DNA of 10,010 bases from an uncultured Eubacterium sp. (GCA_937894585.1 CALBGO010000058.1:1-10010), one strand, 5' to 3'. Numbered from the stretch's first letter, positions 1-7,176 are shown. The notes: a model not told the origin generated them from the sequence alone. Translations and numbers: made by a program.

Positions 1-149
1 AAAAGCATAAGGACTTCTCATCAATTTGCTTCGCAAATCGGAGCAAGTCCATTATACGACTTGCACCTTGCCAATCGCTTCGTTCTTGGGGTGCAAAAGC
101 ATAAGGACTTCTCATCAATTTGCTTCGCAAATCGGAGCAAGTCCATTAT
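1..149. repeat. Tandem 94-bp hairpin repeat array (array A), cut by the left window edge
   Basis: Bases 1-55 recur exactly at 95-149, giving a 94-bp period and about 1.6 visible copies; the array may continue to the left. Each unit has two hairpins. Hairpin 1 pairs GGACTT (11-16) with AAGTCC (45-50), CTC (17-19) with GAG (41-43), and an inner ATTTGC (24-29) with GCAAAT (33-38). Hairpin 2 pairs GCACC (63-67) with GGTGC (90-94) and CCAA (71-74) with TTGG (86-89). The linkers are AAAGCATAAGG and CCATTATACGACT, which are themselves partly complementary. The right end, CCATTAT, overlaps the stop codon of pgsA. No convincing gene lies in these bases. Confidence 0.9.
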
Positions 150-685
150 TGAGCAAATACTTTTTTATTCTTTGCGATGTATTCGATACCGGAGTATACG
201 GTCATCACAAGGGACGCCCACAGAAAAATCTGTGCTGCGATATTTAGGTAATGATGCAGACCGGTATCTGTAATTGCGGTTGTCAAAAGCAGAAGCGGCA
301 CTGCAATCATCTGCAGCACAGTTTTAATTTTTCCGCTCATACCTGCAGCAATCACAATACCGTCAGAAGCTGCCACGGTTCTCATACCGGCAATGGCAAA
401 TTCACGGGCTAAAATCACAATCAGCATCCACGCCGGAACCAATCCGTCCTCTACCATCAGGCAGAAAGCGGAATACACCAGAATCTTGTCCGCAAGGGGG
501 TCCATAATCTTTCCAAAATTCGTAACCAGATTATATTTTCTTGCAATTTTTCCGTCCAACATATCTGTCAGCGAAGCCAAAATAAACAGCACAAAAGCTG
601 CCGCATAGTATTCTGTCATATAAGCTGCAATGAAAAACGGTACGGCAATCACTCTGCCGACAGTCAGTTTATTAGGTAAATTCAT
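146..685 (-). CDS. pgsA: CDP-diacylglycerol--glycerol-3-phosphate 3-phosphatidyltransferase (PgsA)
   Basis: This 179-residue integral membrane enzyme transfers the phosphatidyl group from CDP-diacylglycerol to glycerol-3-phosphate, making phosphatidylglycerophosphate, the precursor of phosphatidylglycerol and cardiolipin. The CDP-alcohol phosphatidyltransferase signature is complete: D41, D44-G45, A48-R49, then G58, D62 and D66 in DGKIARK...FGKIMDPLADK. Hydrophobic segments lie at about residues 10-37, 67-104 and 122-167. Length is normal for the family. An in-frame ATG 15 bp upstream exists, but the start at 685 is preferred because GAAAGGAG sits 5 nt before it and the protein then begins MNLPNKLT, as is typical. 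It is the last gene of the ftsK-rimO-pgsA run visible here and is separated from rimO by repeat array B. Its TAA stop lies inside the terminal CCATTAT of array A. Confidence 0.95.
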   Translation of the reverse strand: MNLPNKLTVGRVIAVPFFIAAYMTEYYAAAFVLFILASLTDMLDGKIARKYNLVTNFGKIMDPLADKILVYSAFCLMVEDGLVPAWMLIVILAREFAIAGMRTVAASDGIVIAAGMSGKIKTVLQMIAVPLLLLTTAITDTGLHHYLNIAAQIFLWASLVMTVYSGIEYIAKNKKVFAQ

Positions 686-690
686 AGTTT

Positions 691-698
691 CTCCTTTC
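691..698 (-). promoter_or_regulatory. Ribosome binding site of pgsA
   Basis: GAAAGGAG on the minus strand, with GGAG 5 nt before the ATG at 685. It decides between two in-frame ATGs (685 and 700). The upstream half (GAAA) comes from the end of repeat array B, so the array abuts the translation signal directly. Confidence 0.8.
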
Positions 699-964
699 AT
701 TCGTTTTCTTGGGACAGGACCATTATACGACTACCGCCTCGCCAATCGAACTTCCCTATCGTTCGTTCTCTTGGGGCGCTAAAGCATAAGGTCTGTCTTT
801 CCAATCAAACTCATTTCATTCGTTTTCTTGGGACAGGACCATTATACGACTACCGCCTCGCCAATCGAACTTCCCTATCGTTCGTTCTCTTGGGGCGCTA
901 AAGCATAAGGTCTGTCTTTCCAATCAAACTCATTTCATTCGTTTTCTTGGGACAGGACCATTAT
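695..964. repeat. Tandem 119-bp hairpin repeat array (array B), 2.27 copies
   Basis: Bases 695-845 recur without a visible difference at 814-964, giving a 119-bp period. Hairpin 1 (790-840, again at 909-959) pairs GGTC (790-793) with GACC (837-840), TGTC (794-797) with GACA (832-835), and CCAA (801-804) with TTGG (828-831). Hairpin 2 (735-778, again at 854-897) pairs CGCC (735-738) with GGCG (775-778), CCAA (742-745) with TTGG (771-774), and CGAAC (747-751) with GTTCG (761-765). The linkers AAAGCATAAGG and CCATTATACGACT match array A, while the stems differ. The array makes up almost all of the rimO-pgsA spacer, runs into the last codons of rimO and ends at the pgsA ribosome binding site. Confidence 0.92.
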
Positions 965-2260
965 CCCGACTAGGTCGTAGTCGAAAGCATCTGTAATCTT
1001 CACATTGACAATGTCTCCCGCCGAAAGTTCCTGCTCCGAAGTAAAAATCACAGAATTATCGATTTCCGGCGCATCGTAGCGTGTTCTTCCGATATAGCTG
1101 CCGTCTTCATCGCGCTCTTCTACCAGAACTTCAAAAATCTTACCGACTTTCTCTCTGTTCCAGGCGAGCGAAATATCAATCTGTCTGCGCATAATCGCAT
1201 CAAGCCGTTCATCTTTGAGTTCCTCGTCAATCTGATTTTCCATCTCACCGGCTGCCGTATTTTCTTCCTGAGAATAAGTGAACACACCCAAGCGAGCAAA
1301 CTTTTCCCGTTCCACAAATTCCACAAGCTGTTCAAAATCCTCCTCGCTTTCTCCCGGAAAACCGACAATCAGTGTTGTTCTCACATGAATGTCGGGAATT
1401 GCCGCCGTAAGACGCCGCAGCGTATCATCGATAGATGCCGCTGTAGAACGGCGATTCATAGCGCGAAGTACACGGTCGGAAGCATGCTGAATCGGAATAT
1501 CCAGATAATTGCAGATTTTTTCTTCCTCTGCCATAACTTCAATCAGTTCATCAGTAATCCTGTCTTCATAGCAGTACATCAAACGAATCCAGCGAATGCC
1601 CTCAATTCTGCAGAGCTTTTTCAGCAGTTTCGCAAGGCGGTATTCACCGTACAAATCTTTTCCGTAATAAGTCACATCCTGCGCAATCAGAATCAGCTCT
1701 TTGCAGCCTGCATCCGCAAGTTCCTGCGCCTCGCGAAGAATATCCTCTTCCCGCTTGCTTCTGTACTTTCCTCTGATTTTCGGAATAATGCAGTAAGCGC
1801 AGATATTATTACAGCCTTCGGCAATTTTAATCGTAGCCGAATAAAGATGCTCCGGCAGTTTCCGAGGCTGAGATTTAAGAACCGCTCCCGGACAGCCGCT
1901 TACATCAACCTTTCGCGTATCAAGTTCTGACAGAAGTTCCGGCAGTTTTTCATACTCATCGACACCGATAAAAAGATCTGCCTCCGGCATTTCTTCGTAA
2001 AGCTCCGCTCCGTAACGCTTTGACAGACAGCCGGAAACGATAAGCTTTTTGCCTTCCTCTTTATACTGTGCCATATCGAAAATTCTCTCGATCGATTCAG
2101 TTTTTGCATCATTGATAAATCCGCAGGTATTCACCAGAATTACATCAGCTTCTTCAGGTGCGTTTACAATAATATGATTATTTTCTTCCAATATGCCGGC
2201 TGCCACCTCAGAATCGTTGAAATTCTTAGGACAGCCGAGGGTTTCAATAAAAATCTTCAT
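935..2260 (-). CDS. rimO: Ribosomal protein S12 methylthiotransferase RimO
   Basis: This radical-SAM enzyme methylthiolates the conserved aspartate of ribosomal protein S12, using two [4Fe-4S] clusters. The N-terminal UPF0004 domain has cluster cysteines C10, C46 and C78. The radical-SAM motif is C150-x3-C154-x2-C157 in EGCNNICAYCIIP, within a core of about residues 140-330. A TRAM domain covers about 370-436, and GRTRYDAPEIDNSVIF is typical of RimO rather than MiaB or MtaB. The length of 441 residues is normal. The ATG overlaps the ftsK stop as ATGA, with GGAG 5 nt upstream inside ftsK, so translation is probably coupled. The oddity is the end: residues 433-441 (IMVLSQENE) and the TGA are encoded by the third partial copy of repeat array B. 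Confidence 0.95.
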   Translation of the reverse strand: MKIFIETLGCPKNFNDSEVAAGILEENNHIIVNAPEEADVILVNTCGFINDAKTESIERIFDMAQYKEEGKKLIVSGCLSKRYGAELYEEMPEADLFIGVDEYEKLPELLSELDTRKVDVSGCPGAVLKSQPRKLPEHLYSATIKIAEGCNNICAYCIIPKIRGKYRSKREEDILREAQELADAGCKELILIAQDVTYYGKDLYGEYRLAKLLKKLCRIEGIRWIRLMYCYEDRITDELIEVMAEEEKICNYLDIPIQHASDRVLRAMNRRSTAASIDDTLRRLTAAIPDIHVRTTLIVGFPGESEEDFEQLVEFVEREKFARLGVFTYSQEENTAAGEMENQIDEELKDERLDAIMRRQIDISLAWNREKVGKIFEVLVEERDEDGSYIGRTRYDAPEIDNSVIFTSEQELSAGDIVNVKITDAFDYDLVGIMVLSQENE

Positions 2261-4986
2261 GCATTCTCCACTTCATTCTTCATTTCATTCAGTTCATCTT
2301 CCGTAAGCAGAACCTGCCGCGGACGGCTTCCGTCCTGCGGACCCACAATGCCTCTTGCCTCCATCATATCCACAATGCGGGCGGCTCTGTTGTAACCGAT
2401 CCGAAATCTTCTCTGCAGCATAGACACTGAGGCTTGTCCCGCAGTTACCACGCAGTCAATAGCTTCCTGCAGCAGCTCGTCCCCGTCATCATCCTTTCCG
2501 CCCTGCGACAGATTGCCTTTTTCTATGGTGTTTATCACATCTCCGGCATATTCCACATCCTCAACCTGACTTTTAACATACTGAATCACATTATGGACCT
2601 CGCTGTCGGAAACGAAAGTACCCTGTACACGAACCGGTTTTCCCATTCCCAGCGGATTAAAGAGCATATCGCCCTTGCCCACCAGTTTTTCCGCGCCGGA
2701 CATATCCAGAATGGTTCTGGAGTCAAACTGGGAGGACACTGCAAAGGCAATCCTGGAAGGAATATTAGCCTTAATAACGCCGGTAATGATATCGACTGAC
2801 GGCCGCTGTGTCGCCACAATCAGATGCATGCCGGCAGCTCTTGCCATCTGCGCCAGGCGGCAGATGGATTCTTCCACCTGAGACGGCGCAGCCATCATCA
2901 GATCCGCCAGCTCGTCGATGATAATCACAATCTGCGGCATTACCTTGTCTGTTTCTCCCACCAGACGCATGGTGTCATTGTAGCTTTCCAGATCGCGAAC
3001 CTGGTTTTCCGCAAACTTCTTATAACGATCTGTCATCTCTGCAACAGCCCAGTTCAGTGCAGCGGCAGCCTTCGCAGGCTCTGTGACTACGGGAATCAGA
3101 AGATGCGGAATTCCGTTATAGTTTCCCAGTTCCACTACCTTCGGATCAATGAGCACCAGTTTCACTTCATCCGGGTCAGCCTTGTACAGAATACTTGTAA
3201 TAATACTGTTGATGCAGACGCTCTTTCCGGAACCTGTGGAGCCTGCAATCAGAAGATGAGGCATCCCTTTTAAGTCTGCTACAATGGCTTTTCCTGCAAT
3301 ATCCTTTCCTACAGCGAAAGTGATTTTCGACTTCGCTTCTTTGAACTCTTTGGAATCAATGATTTCCCGCAGGGTAACCATATTGATCTTATCATTTTCA
3401 ACCTCAATCCCCACAGCTGCCTTGCCCGGAATCGGCGCTTCAATACGAATACTCTTCGCCTCCAGATTCAGCGCGATATCATCTGCAAGTCTGACAATGC
3501 TGTTTACTTTGACGCCCACATTGGGCTGAATTTCATATCTGGTTACGGCAGGTCCCTGGGTTACCTGAATGACTCTTGCATCCACATGAAAGTTTCTCAG
3601 TGTTTCTTCCAGCTTAGCCGCTTTCATCTTCAGATCGATATTAATGTTCCCCTTGTTTTGCGGAACCGGCTTATTCAAAAGATTCACAGACGGTTTTCTG
3701 TAAGTTGTCTTCGTTTTTACCGCCTGAGTCATCTCCGAAGGGTCCAGCGTGATTGAGCTTGCTTCTTTTTTCGTCAGCTTCTGCGGCTCAGAAGTGACGG
3801 CTATACCGCTGATACCTTCCAAGGCGCTTTTCTTCGGCATATCGTTGATATCGGAAATCCCATAAGACTTTTCGCCACCTTTTACGGTTACAAAACTGTT
3901 TTCCGAAAGACCGAAGCCCTGTTCTGTTCTGCGTGGTGAGGATGCGCCGTCAAGACCGTAACCTCCTGAAGAAGCGGAAAACCCATCTGTTCCAAGTCCA
4001 AAGCCTTGCTCAGATCCCGAAGAACCCGCTCCGTCAAGGCCAAAACCTTTGCTCACAGATGCGCTGCTGTCCGAAAGACCATAACCGGATTTTCCCTGCG
4101 GCTGATCTTTTTTCCCGCTCTTTTCACCGAACAGATTCTTATCGCTCATATATTTCAGCACGCTGTTTTTCTTTTCTTTCTTTGAGGACTGTTCTCCTCT
4201 TCCGAGAGGACCTTCATCGTCAAAAGGTGTAATAATCTTAATATCTCTGCCGTTTCCCGCAAAAAGATCCATCTGCGATTCATGAGTTTTCGGCGCATAG
4301 GATACCGTCTGCGCAGGTTCCGAAATACCTTCCGCCTCACTTTCGTGACGGCGAAGTTCACGCCGCGCTTCCATACGATCCGACATCTTTTCAATCCCTT
4401 TGGATACCGGTGTGTTCACGATAAGCAGAATGCTGACAATCGCTGCAACCGCAGAAAAAACATAAAGACCTACTTTCCCCGTCAGCTTTGTCAGCCATGT
4501 CCCTAAAGCCATACCGAAAAGACCGCCGCTTTCAAGCTCAATACCGGATTTGTAAAAATCACCGAAATCATAAGAAAGAGACGCGCTGTCGATAAATCTG
4601 CCGCTGTTAAGAAGACACAGCATCAGAAGAACCACAAAGAGCAGCACCGCCGATTTTCCGGATAAATGTACTCTTTTATTGATAAACAGCAAAATTCCCA
4701 CAAGTATCAAATACCACGGAAGTATCAGCCCGATATGACCGAAAATTCCTCTCAGAAAATCACCGACGGAATTGCCGAGCTGCCCTGCCGTATGGAACTG
4801 CACCGCCGCAAAGAGAAATATGCCGACAGCAATAAAGATAATACCCCAGATTTCATCGACTACGCGAAAATCCGCACCCTGTTTTTTTCCTGCATAAGCA
4901 TCCTGCTTTGACTTATTTTCAGTTTTCTTCTTTGTATTTTTAGTCTTACCGGACGAGGCTCCGGCTTTTTTATTAGTCTTCGCCAC
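2257..4986 (-). CDS. ftsK: DNA translocase FtsK/SpoIIIE
   Basis: This septum-anchored, ATP-driven double-stranded DNA pump clears or segregates chromosomes at division or sporulation. After a lysine-rich cytoplasmic start come about four membrane segments (residues 46-63, 82-103, 110-127, 173-191). A charged and low-complexity linker of roughly 200-440 follows, with a degenerate GFGL/GYGL repeat at 301-378. The motor has Walker A GSTGSGKS at 582-589 and Walker B IVIIIDE ending at 691-692. ATQRPS (725-730) is a conserved family stretch. A winged-helix gamma domain at about 835-895 (QRRFRIGYNRAARIVDMME) would read orienting DNA sequences. At 909 residues it is within the family range. The start is GTG, chosen because GGGGG lies 5 nt upstream and the overlapping ATG is out of frame. 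FtsK and SpoIIIE cannot be told apart here. Confidence 0.95.
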   Translation of the reverse strand: MAKTNKKAGASSGKTKNTKKKTENKSKQDAYAGKKQGADFRVVDEIWGIIFIAVGIFLFAAVQFHTAGQLGNSVGDFLRGIFGHIGLILPWYLILVGILLFINKRVHLSGKSAVLLFVVLLMLCLLNSGRFIDSASLSYDFGDFYKSGIELESGGLFGMALGTWLTKLTGKVGLYVFSAVAAIVSILLIVNTPVSKGIEKMSDRMEARRELRRHESEAEGISEPAQTVSYAPKTHESQMDLFAGNGRDIKIITPFDDEGPLGRGEQSSKKEKKNSVLKYMSDKNLFGEKSGKKDQPQGKSGYGLSDSSASVSKGFGLDGAGSSGSEQGFGLGTDGFSASSGGYGLDGASSPRRTEQGFGLSENSFVTVKGGEKSYGISDINDMPKKSALEGISGIAVTSEPQKLTKKEASSITLDPSEMTQAVKTKTTYRKPSVNLLNKPVPQNKGNINIDLKMKAAKLEETLRNFHVDARVIQVTQGPAVTRYEIQPNVGVKVNSIVRLADDIALNLEAKSIRIEAPIPGKAAVGIEVENDKINMVTLREIIDSKEFKEAKSKITFAVGKDIAGKAIVADLKGMPHLLIAGSTGSGKSVCINSIITSILYKADPDEVKLVLIDPKVVELGNYNGIPHLLIPVVTEPAKAAAALNWAVAEMTDRYKKFAENQVRDLESYNDTMRLVGETDKVMPQIVIIIDELADLMMAAPSQVEESICRLAQMARAAGMHLIVATQRPSVDIITGVIKANIPSRIAFAVSSQFDSRTILDMSGAEKLVGKGDMLFNPLGMGKPVRVQGTFVSDSEVHNVIQYVKSQVEDVEYAGDVINTIEKGNLSQGGKDDDGDELLQEAIDCVVTAGQASVSMLQRRFRIGYNRAARIVDMMEARGIVGPQDGSRPRQVLLTEDELNEMKNEVENA

Positions 4987-4991
4987 ATGTT

Positions 4992-4996
4992 CCCCC
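4992..4996 (-). promoter_or_regulatory. Ribosome binding site of ftsK, supporting a GTG start
   Basis: AGGGGGAACATGTGG on the minus strand: GGGGG is 5 nt before the in-frame GTG. The ATG that overlaps it is in another frame and would not give the FtsK protein. Confidence 0.75.
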
Positions 4997-5011
4997 TATC
5001 ATACAAAATGT

Positions 5012-5041
5012 GCCTGCTCATAAGAAATTATCTGAGCAGGC
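5012..5041. other. Perfect 9-bp hairpin upstream of ftsK
   Basis: GCCTGCTCA (5012-5020) pairs perfectly with TGAGCAGGC (5033-5041) across a 12-nt loop. Read on the minus strand it follows uppP and precedes the ftsK start by about 25 nt. Only a short ATTTT stretch follows it, so it is a weak intrinsic terminator at best; a processing or attenuation site is equally possible. Confidence 0.6.
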
Positions 5042-5049
5042 TCGATTCC

Positions 5050-5083
5050 CGGCATTTTGCAGAATAACAACTGTAAAATGCCG
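5050..5083. other. Long hairpin just downstream of uppP
   Basis: CGGCATTTT (5050-5058) pairs with AAAATGCCG (5075-5083), and CAG (5060-5062) with CTG (5071-5073) around an 8-nt loop; the position between them pairs as G-T on the plus strand. It starts 13 nt after the uppP stop on the minus strand. There is no U-tract after the stem, so it may protect the 3' end of the asd-uppP message or act together with the next hairpin as a partial terminator. Confidence 0.6.
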
Positions 5084-5096
5084 CATAGTATACTCA

Positions 5097-5933
5097 TTAT
5101 GCAAAGAAAATTCCATAGCAGATTGTGAATGCGCCAAGGGCCCATACATAATAAGAAAAATAGCTTAATTTCTTGTTGGAGACAATTTTAATCATCGTTT
5201 TAATTGCGATGAATCCGGAAACTGCCGCAACTGCCATACCTGCCAAAATCGGTCCTATCAAAGCGGTATCCAGTCCTTCTTTCAATGCATCCGGCACTTC
5301 CAGAACCACAGAACCCAAAATGGACGGTATTGAAATCAGAAAAGCAAACTTAACTGCAAAATCTCTTTTCAGTCCTGTTGTCAGCCCGCCTACCAGCGTA
5401 GAGCCGGAACGGGAAATTCCCGGGCAAATAGCGACACCCTGCAGCACACCTACAAAAATAGCATTTCTGCAGTTCATTTTTTCGATTCCCTTTTTTGCTG
5501 CGCCCATCCGCTCTGCTAAGAGCATAAGGACGCCCGTAATCAGAAATCCGATACCGATAGCGGTAAAAGAAGTATAAAGCCCGTTGAAGAAGTCCTGCAG
5601 CAGAAGTCCGATCAAAGCAGTCGGAATTGTCGCCACAATAATCATAACACCCAGTTTTCTTACAGGACGCTCTTCCATATGAAGTCCTTTACCGGTACAT
5701 AAATCTTTTATCGTAAGCCCCAGCTCTAAAATCAGTTCCCAGATATCTTTCCGGTATACTACAAATACTGAAATCAGTGTTCCTAAATGAAGCATCACGG
5801 AAAAGAACAGAATTTTATCCGCATCTATTCCAAAAAGGTTCTGCAGCAGAGCCAGGTGTCCCGAACTGCTGATGGGCAGGAACTCAGCCAGTCCCTGCAC
5901 CAGTCCCAAAATAATCGATTCAATATATCCCAA
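5097..5933 (-). CDS. uppP: Undecaprenyl-diphosphatase UppP (BacA)
   Basis: This polytopic membrane phosphatase converts undecaprenyl diphosphate to the monophosphate, recycling the lipid carrier for peptidoglycan and other wall polymers. Higher levels are known to give bacitracin resistance in this family. Both signature regions are present. The N-terminal one is QGLAEFLPISSSGHL (Q13, E17, S22-S24, H26), and the second is GVAICPGISRSGSTL with R175, the expected catalytic arginine. At 278 residues, with many hydrophobic segments, it is of normal size. The start is TTG: a GGGGG ribosome binding site lies 8 nt upstream and the protein then begins exactly where the family does (MGYIESIILGLVQG). 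It lies 15 bp after asd and is probably co-transcribed with it. Confidence 0.95.
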   Translation of the reverse strand: MGYIESIILGLVQGLAEFLPISSSGHLALLQNLFGIDADKILFFSVMLHLGTLISVFVVYRKDIWELILELGLTIKDLCTGKGLHMEERPVRKLGVMIIVATIPTALIGLLLQDFFNGLYTSFTAIGIGFLITGVLMLLAERMGAAKKGIEKMNCRNAIFVGVLQGVAICPGISRSGSTLVGGLTTGLKRDFAVKFAFLISIPSILGSVVLEVPDALKEGLDTALIGPILAGMAVAAVSGFIAIKTMIKIVSNKKLSYFSYYVWALGAFTICYGIFFA

Positions 5934-5941
5934 ACTTTCTA

Positions 5942-5946
5942 CCCCC
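5942..5946 (-). promoter_or_regulatory. Ribosome binding site of uppP, supporting a TTG start
   Basis: CAGGGGGTAGAAAGTTTGGG on the minus strand: GGGGG is 8 nt before TTG. The site lies in the 15-bp gap between asd and uppP. Confidence 0.7.
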
Positions 5947-5948
5947 TG

Positions 5949-7049
5949 TTATTTATGGTTAATATATCCTTTTTCTACCAGAGATTCCGCACACAGAACC
6001 GCGCCGCCTGCAGCCCCTCTGACCGTATTATGTGCAAGACCGATAAATTTGAAGTCGTAAACTGTGTCTTCTCTGAGTCTTCCGATGGTAACACCGAAAC
6101 CGTTTTCACAGTCCACATCCAGCTTCACCTGCGGTCTGTTCTCTTCTTCCGTATAGTGAATGAACTGTTTCGGTGCGCTCGGCAGCTCTGCTTCCTGCGG
6201 CAGTCCCCTGAAATTTTTCAGCTTTTCGATGAGCTGTTCTTTTGTTGGTTTCTTTCTGAATTTCACAAAAACCGCCGCCGTATGTCCGTCCAGAACCGGT
6301 ACTCTGACACACTGACAAGTAATGACAGGTTCCTCAGCCTTAACGATTACACCCTGCGCATCGTCTACTTTTCCCAAAATACGAAGGGGTTCCTGCTCGC
6401 TCTTTTCTTCTTCGCCGCCGATATACGGAATAATATTCTCCACCATCTCCGGCCAATCCGCAAAGGTCTTGCCCGCGCCGGAAATCGCCTGATATGTAGT
6501 GGCTACTACTTCGTAAGGCTCAAATTCCGCCCATGCTGCCAGTGCCGGTACATATCCCTGAATGGAGCAGTTAGGCTTTACCGCAATAAAACCGTTCTTC
6601 GTACCCAGTCTTTCCTTCTGATATTTGATCACATCAAAATGCTCGATATTGATTTCGGGAACAACCATCGGCACATCCGGCGTCCATCTGTGCGCGCTGT
6701 TATTGGAAACAACCGGAGTTTCGGTCTTTGCATATGCTTCCTCAATAGCCTTGATTTCTTCTTTAGACATATCTACAGCGCTGAACAGAAAATCAACAGT
6801 TTCCGCAACCGATTCCACATCAGAAACATCCATGACTCTGATATCCTTTACGGATTCAGGCATCGGAGCCGTCATCTTCCATCTGCCGCCTACGGCTTCT
6901 TCATAGGTTTTGCCCGCACTTCTGGCGCTGGCTGCAATAGTAACAACCTCAAACCACGGATGGTTTTCAAGAAGTGAAATGAATCTCTGTCCGACCATAC
7001 CGGTTCCGCCTAAAATGCCGACTCTGAGTTTTCTGTCTAACTGTCTCAT
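5949..7049 (-). CDS. asd: Aspartate-semialdehyde dehydrogenase (Asd), long archaeal/fungal-like type
   Basis: This enzyme reduces aspartyl-4-phosphate to aspartate-4-semialdehyde with NADPH, the branch step toward diaminopimelate/lysine and threonine/methionine. The NADP-binding loop is GILGGTGMVGQRF (residues 11-23). The catalytic cysteine is C161 in KPNCSIQG. A substrate and catalytic region reads QAISGAGKTFADWP (187-200), and the catalytic histidine is probably H256 in DGHTAAV. Its length of 366 residues and the KPNCSIQ motif look closer to the archaeal/fungal branch than to the E. coli-like branch; this subfamily call is from memory of the motifs. An in-frame ATG at 7082 would add 11 residues but lacks a ribosome binding site. 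The ATG at 7049 has AAGGAG 5 nt upstream. It leads a probable asd-uppP transcript. Confidence 0.93.
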   Translation of the reverse strand: MRQLDRKLRVGILGGTGMVGQRFISLLENHPWFEVVTIAASARSAGKTYEEAVGGRWKMTAPMPESVKDIRVMDVSDVESVAETVDFLFSAVDMSKEEIKAIEEAYAKTETPVVSNNSAHRWTPDVPMVVPEINIEHFDVIKYQKERLGTKNGFIAVKPNCSIQGYVPALAAWAEFEPYEVVATTYQAISGAGKTFADWPEMVENIIPYIGGEEEKSEQEPLRILGKVDDAQGVIVKAEEPVITCQCVRVPVLDGHTAAVFVKFRKKPTKEQLIEKLKNFRGLPQEAELPSAPKQFIHYTEEENRPQVKLDVDCENGFGVTIGRLREDTVYDFKFIGLAHNTVRGAAGGAVLCAESLVEKGYINHK

Positions 7050-7054
7050 AATAT

Positions 7055-7060
7055 CTCCTT
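7055..7060 (-). promoter_or_regulatory. Ribosome binding site of asd
   Basis: AAGGAG on the minus strand, 5 nt before the ATG at 7049. It rules out the upstream in-frame ATG at 7082, which has no such site. Confidence 0.85.
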
Positions 7061-7103
7061 TTTCTATCTTCTTCATATTCAACTTAGCAAATCATATCAT
7101 ATT

Positions 7104-7132
7104 ATTTTACCATTTATTCATATGATTTTCAA
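7104..7132 (-). promoter_or_regulatory. Sigma-A-type promoter of asd-uppP
   Basis: On the minus strand, TTGAAA (7127-7132) and TAAAAT (7104-7109) are separated by exactly 17 nt. This would start a transcript near 7097 with a leader of about 48 nt before the asd ATG, too short for a lysine riboswitch. An 8-bp inverted repeat (AATCATAT at 7090-7097, ATATGATT at 7120-7127) brackets the -10 element and spacer. Confidence 0.65.
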
Positions 7133-7176
7133 TATAGAAATACTCCCGAAAATACGACAGAAATCGTTCCCATTAC

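Noticed and set aside
1..247. Small plus-strand open frames crossing array A
   Set aside because: They run through the repeat and antisense to pgsA, with no ribosome binding site.
1..964. CRISPR array
   Set aside because: The units are 94 and 119 bp tandem copies with no unique spacers, and no cas gene is nearby.
1..964. Integron attC sites or a cassette array
   Set aside because: No R'/R'' core sites of the GTTRRRY type, no cassette genes and no integrase; the flanking genes are core housekeeping genes.
1385..1930. Plus-strand open frame of 181 codons within rimO
   Set aside because: It is antisense to the radical-SAM domain of rimO and lacks motifs and a ribosome binding site.
5787..6977. 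Long plus-strand open frame of about 396 codons opposite uppP and asd
   Set aside because: It lies antisense to two well-supported genes, has no recognisable motif or suitable ribosome binding site, and is a mirror effect of their codon use.
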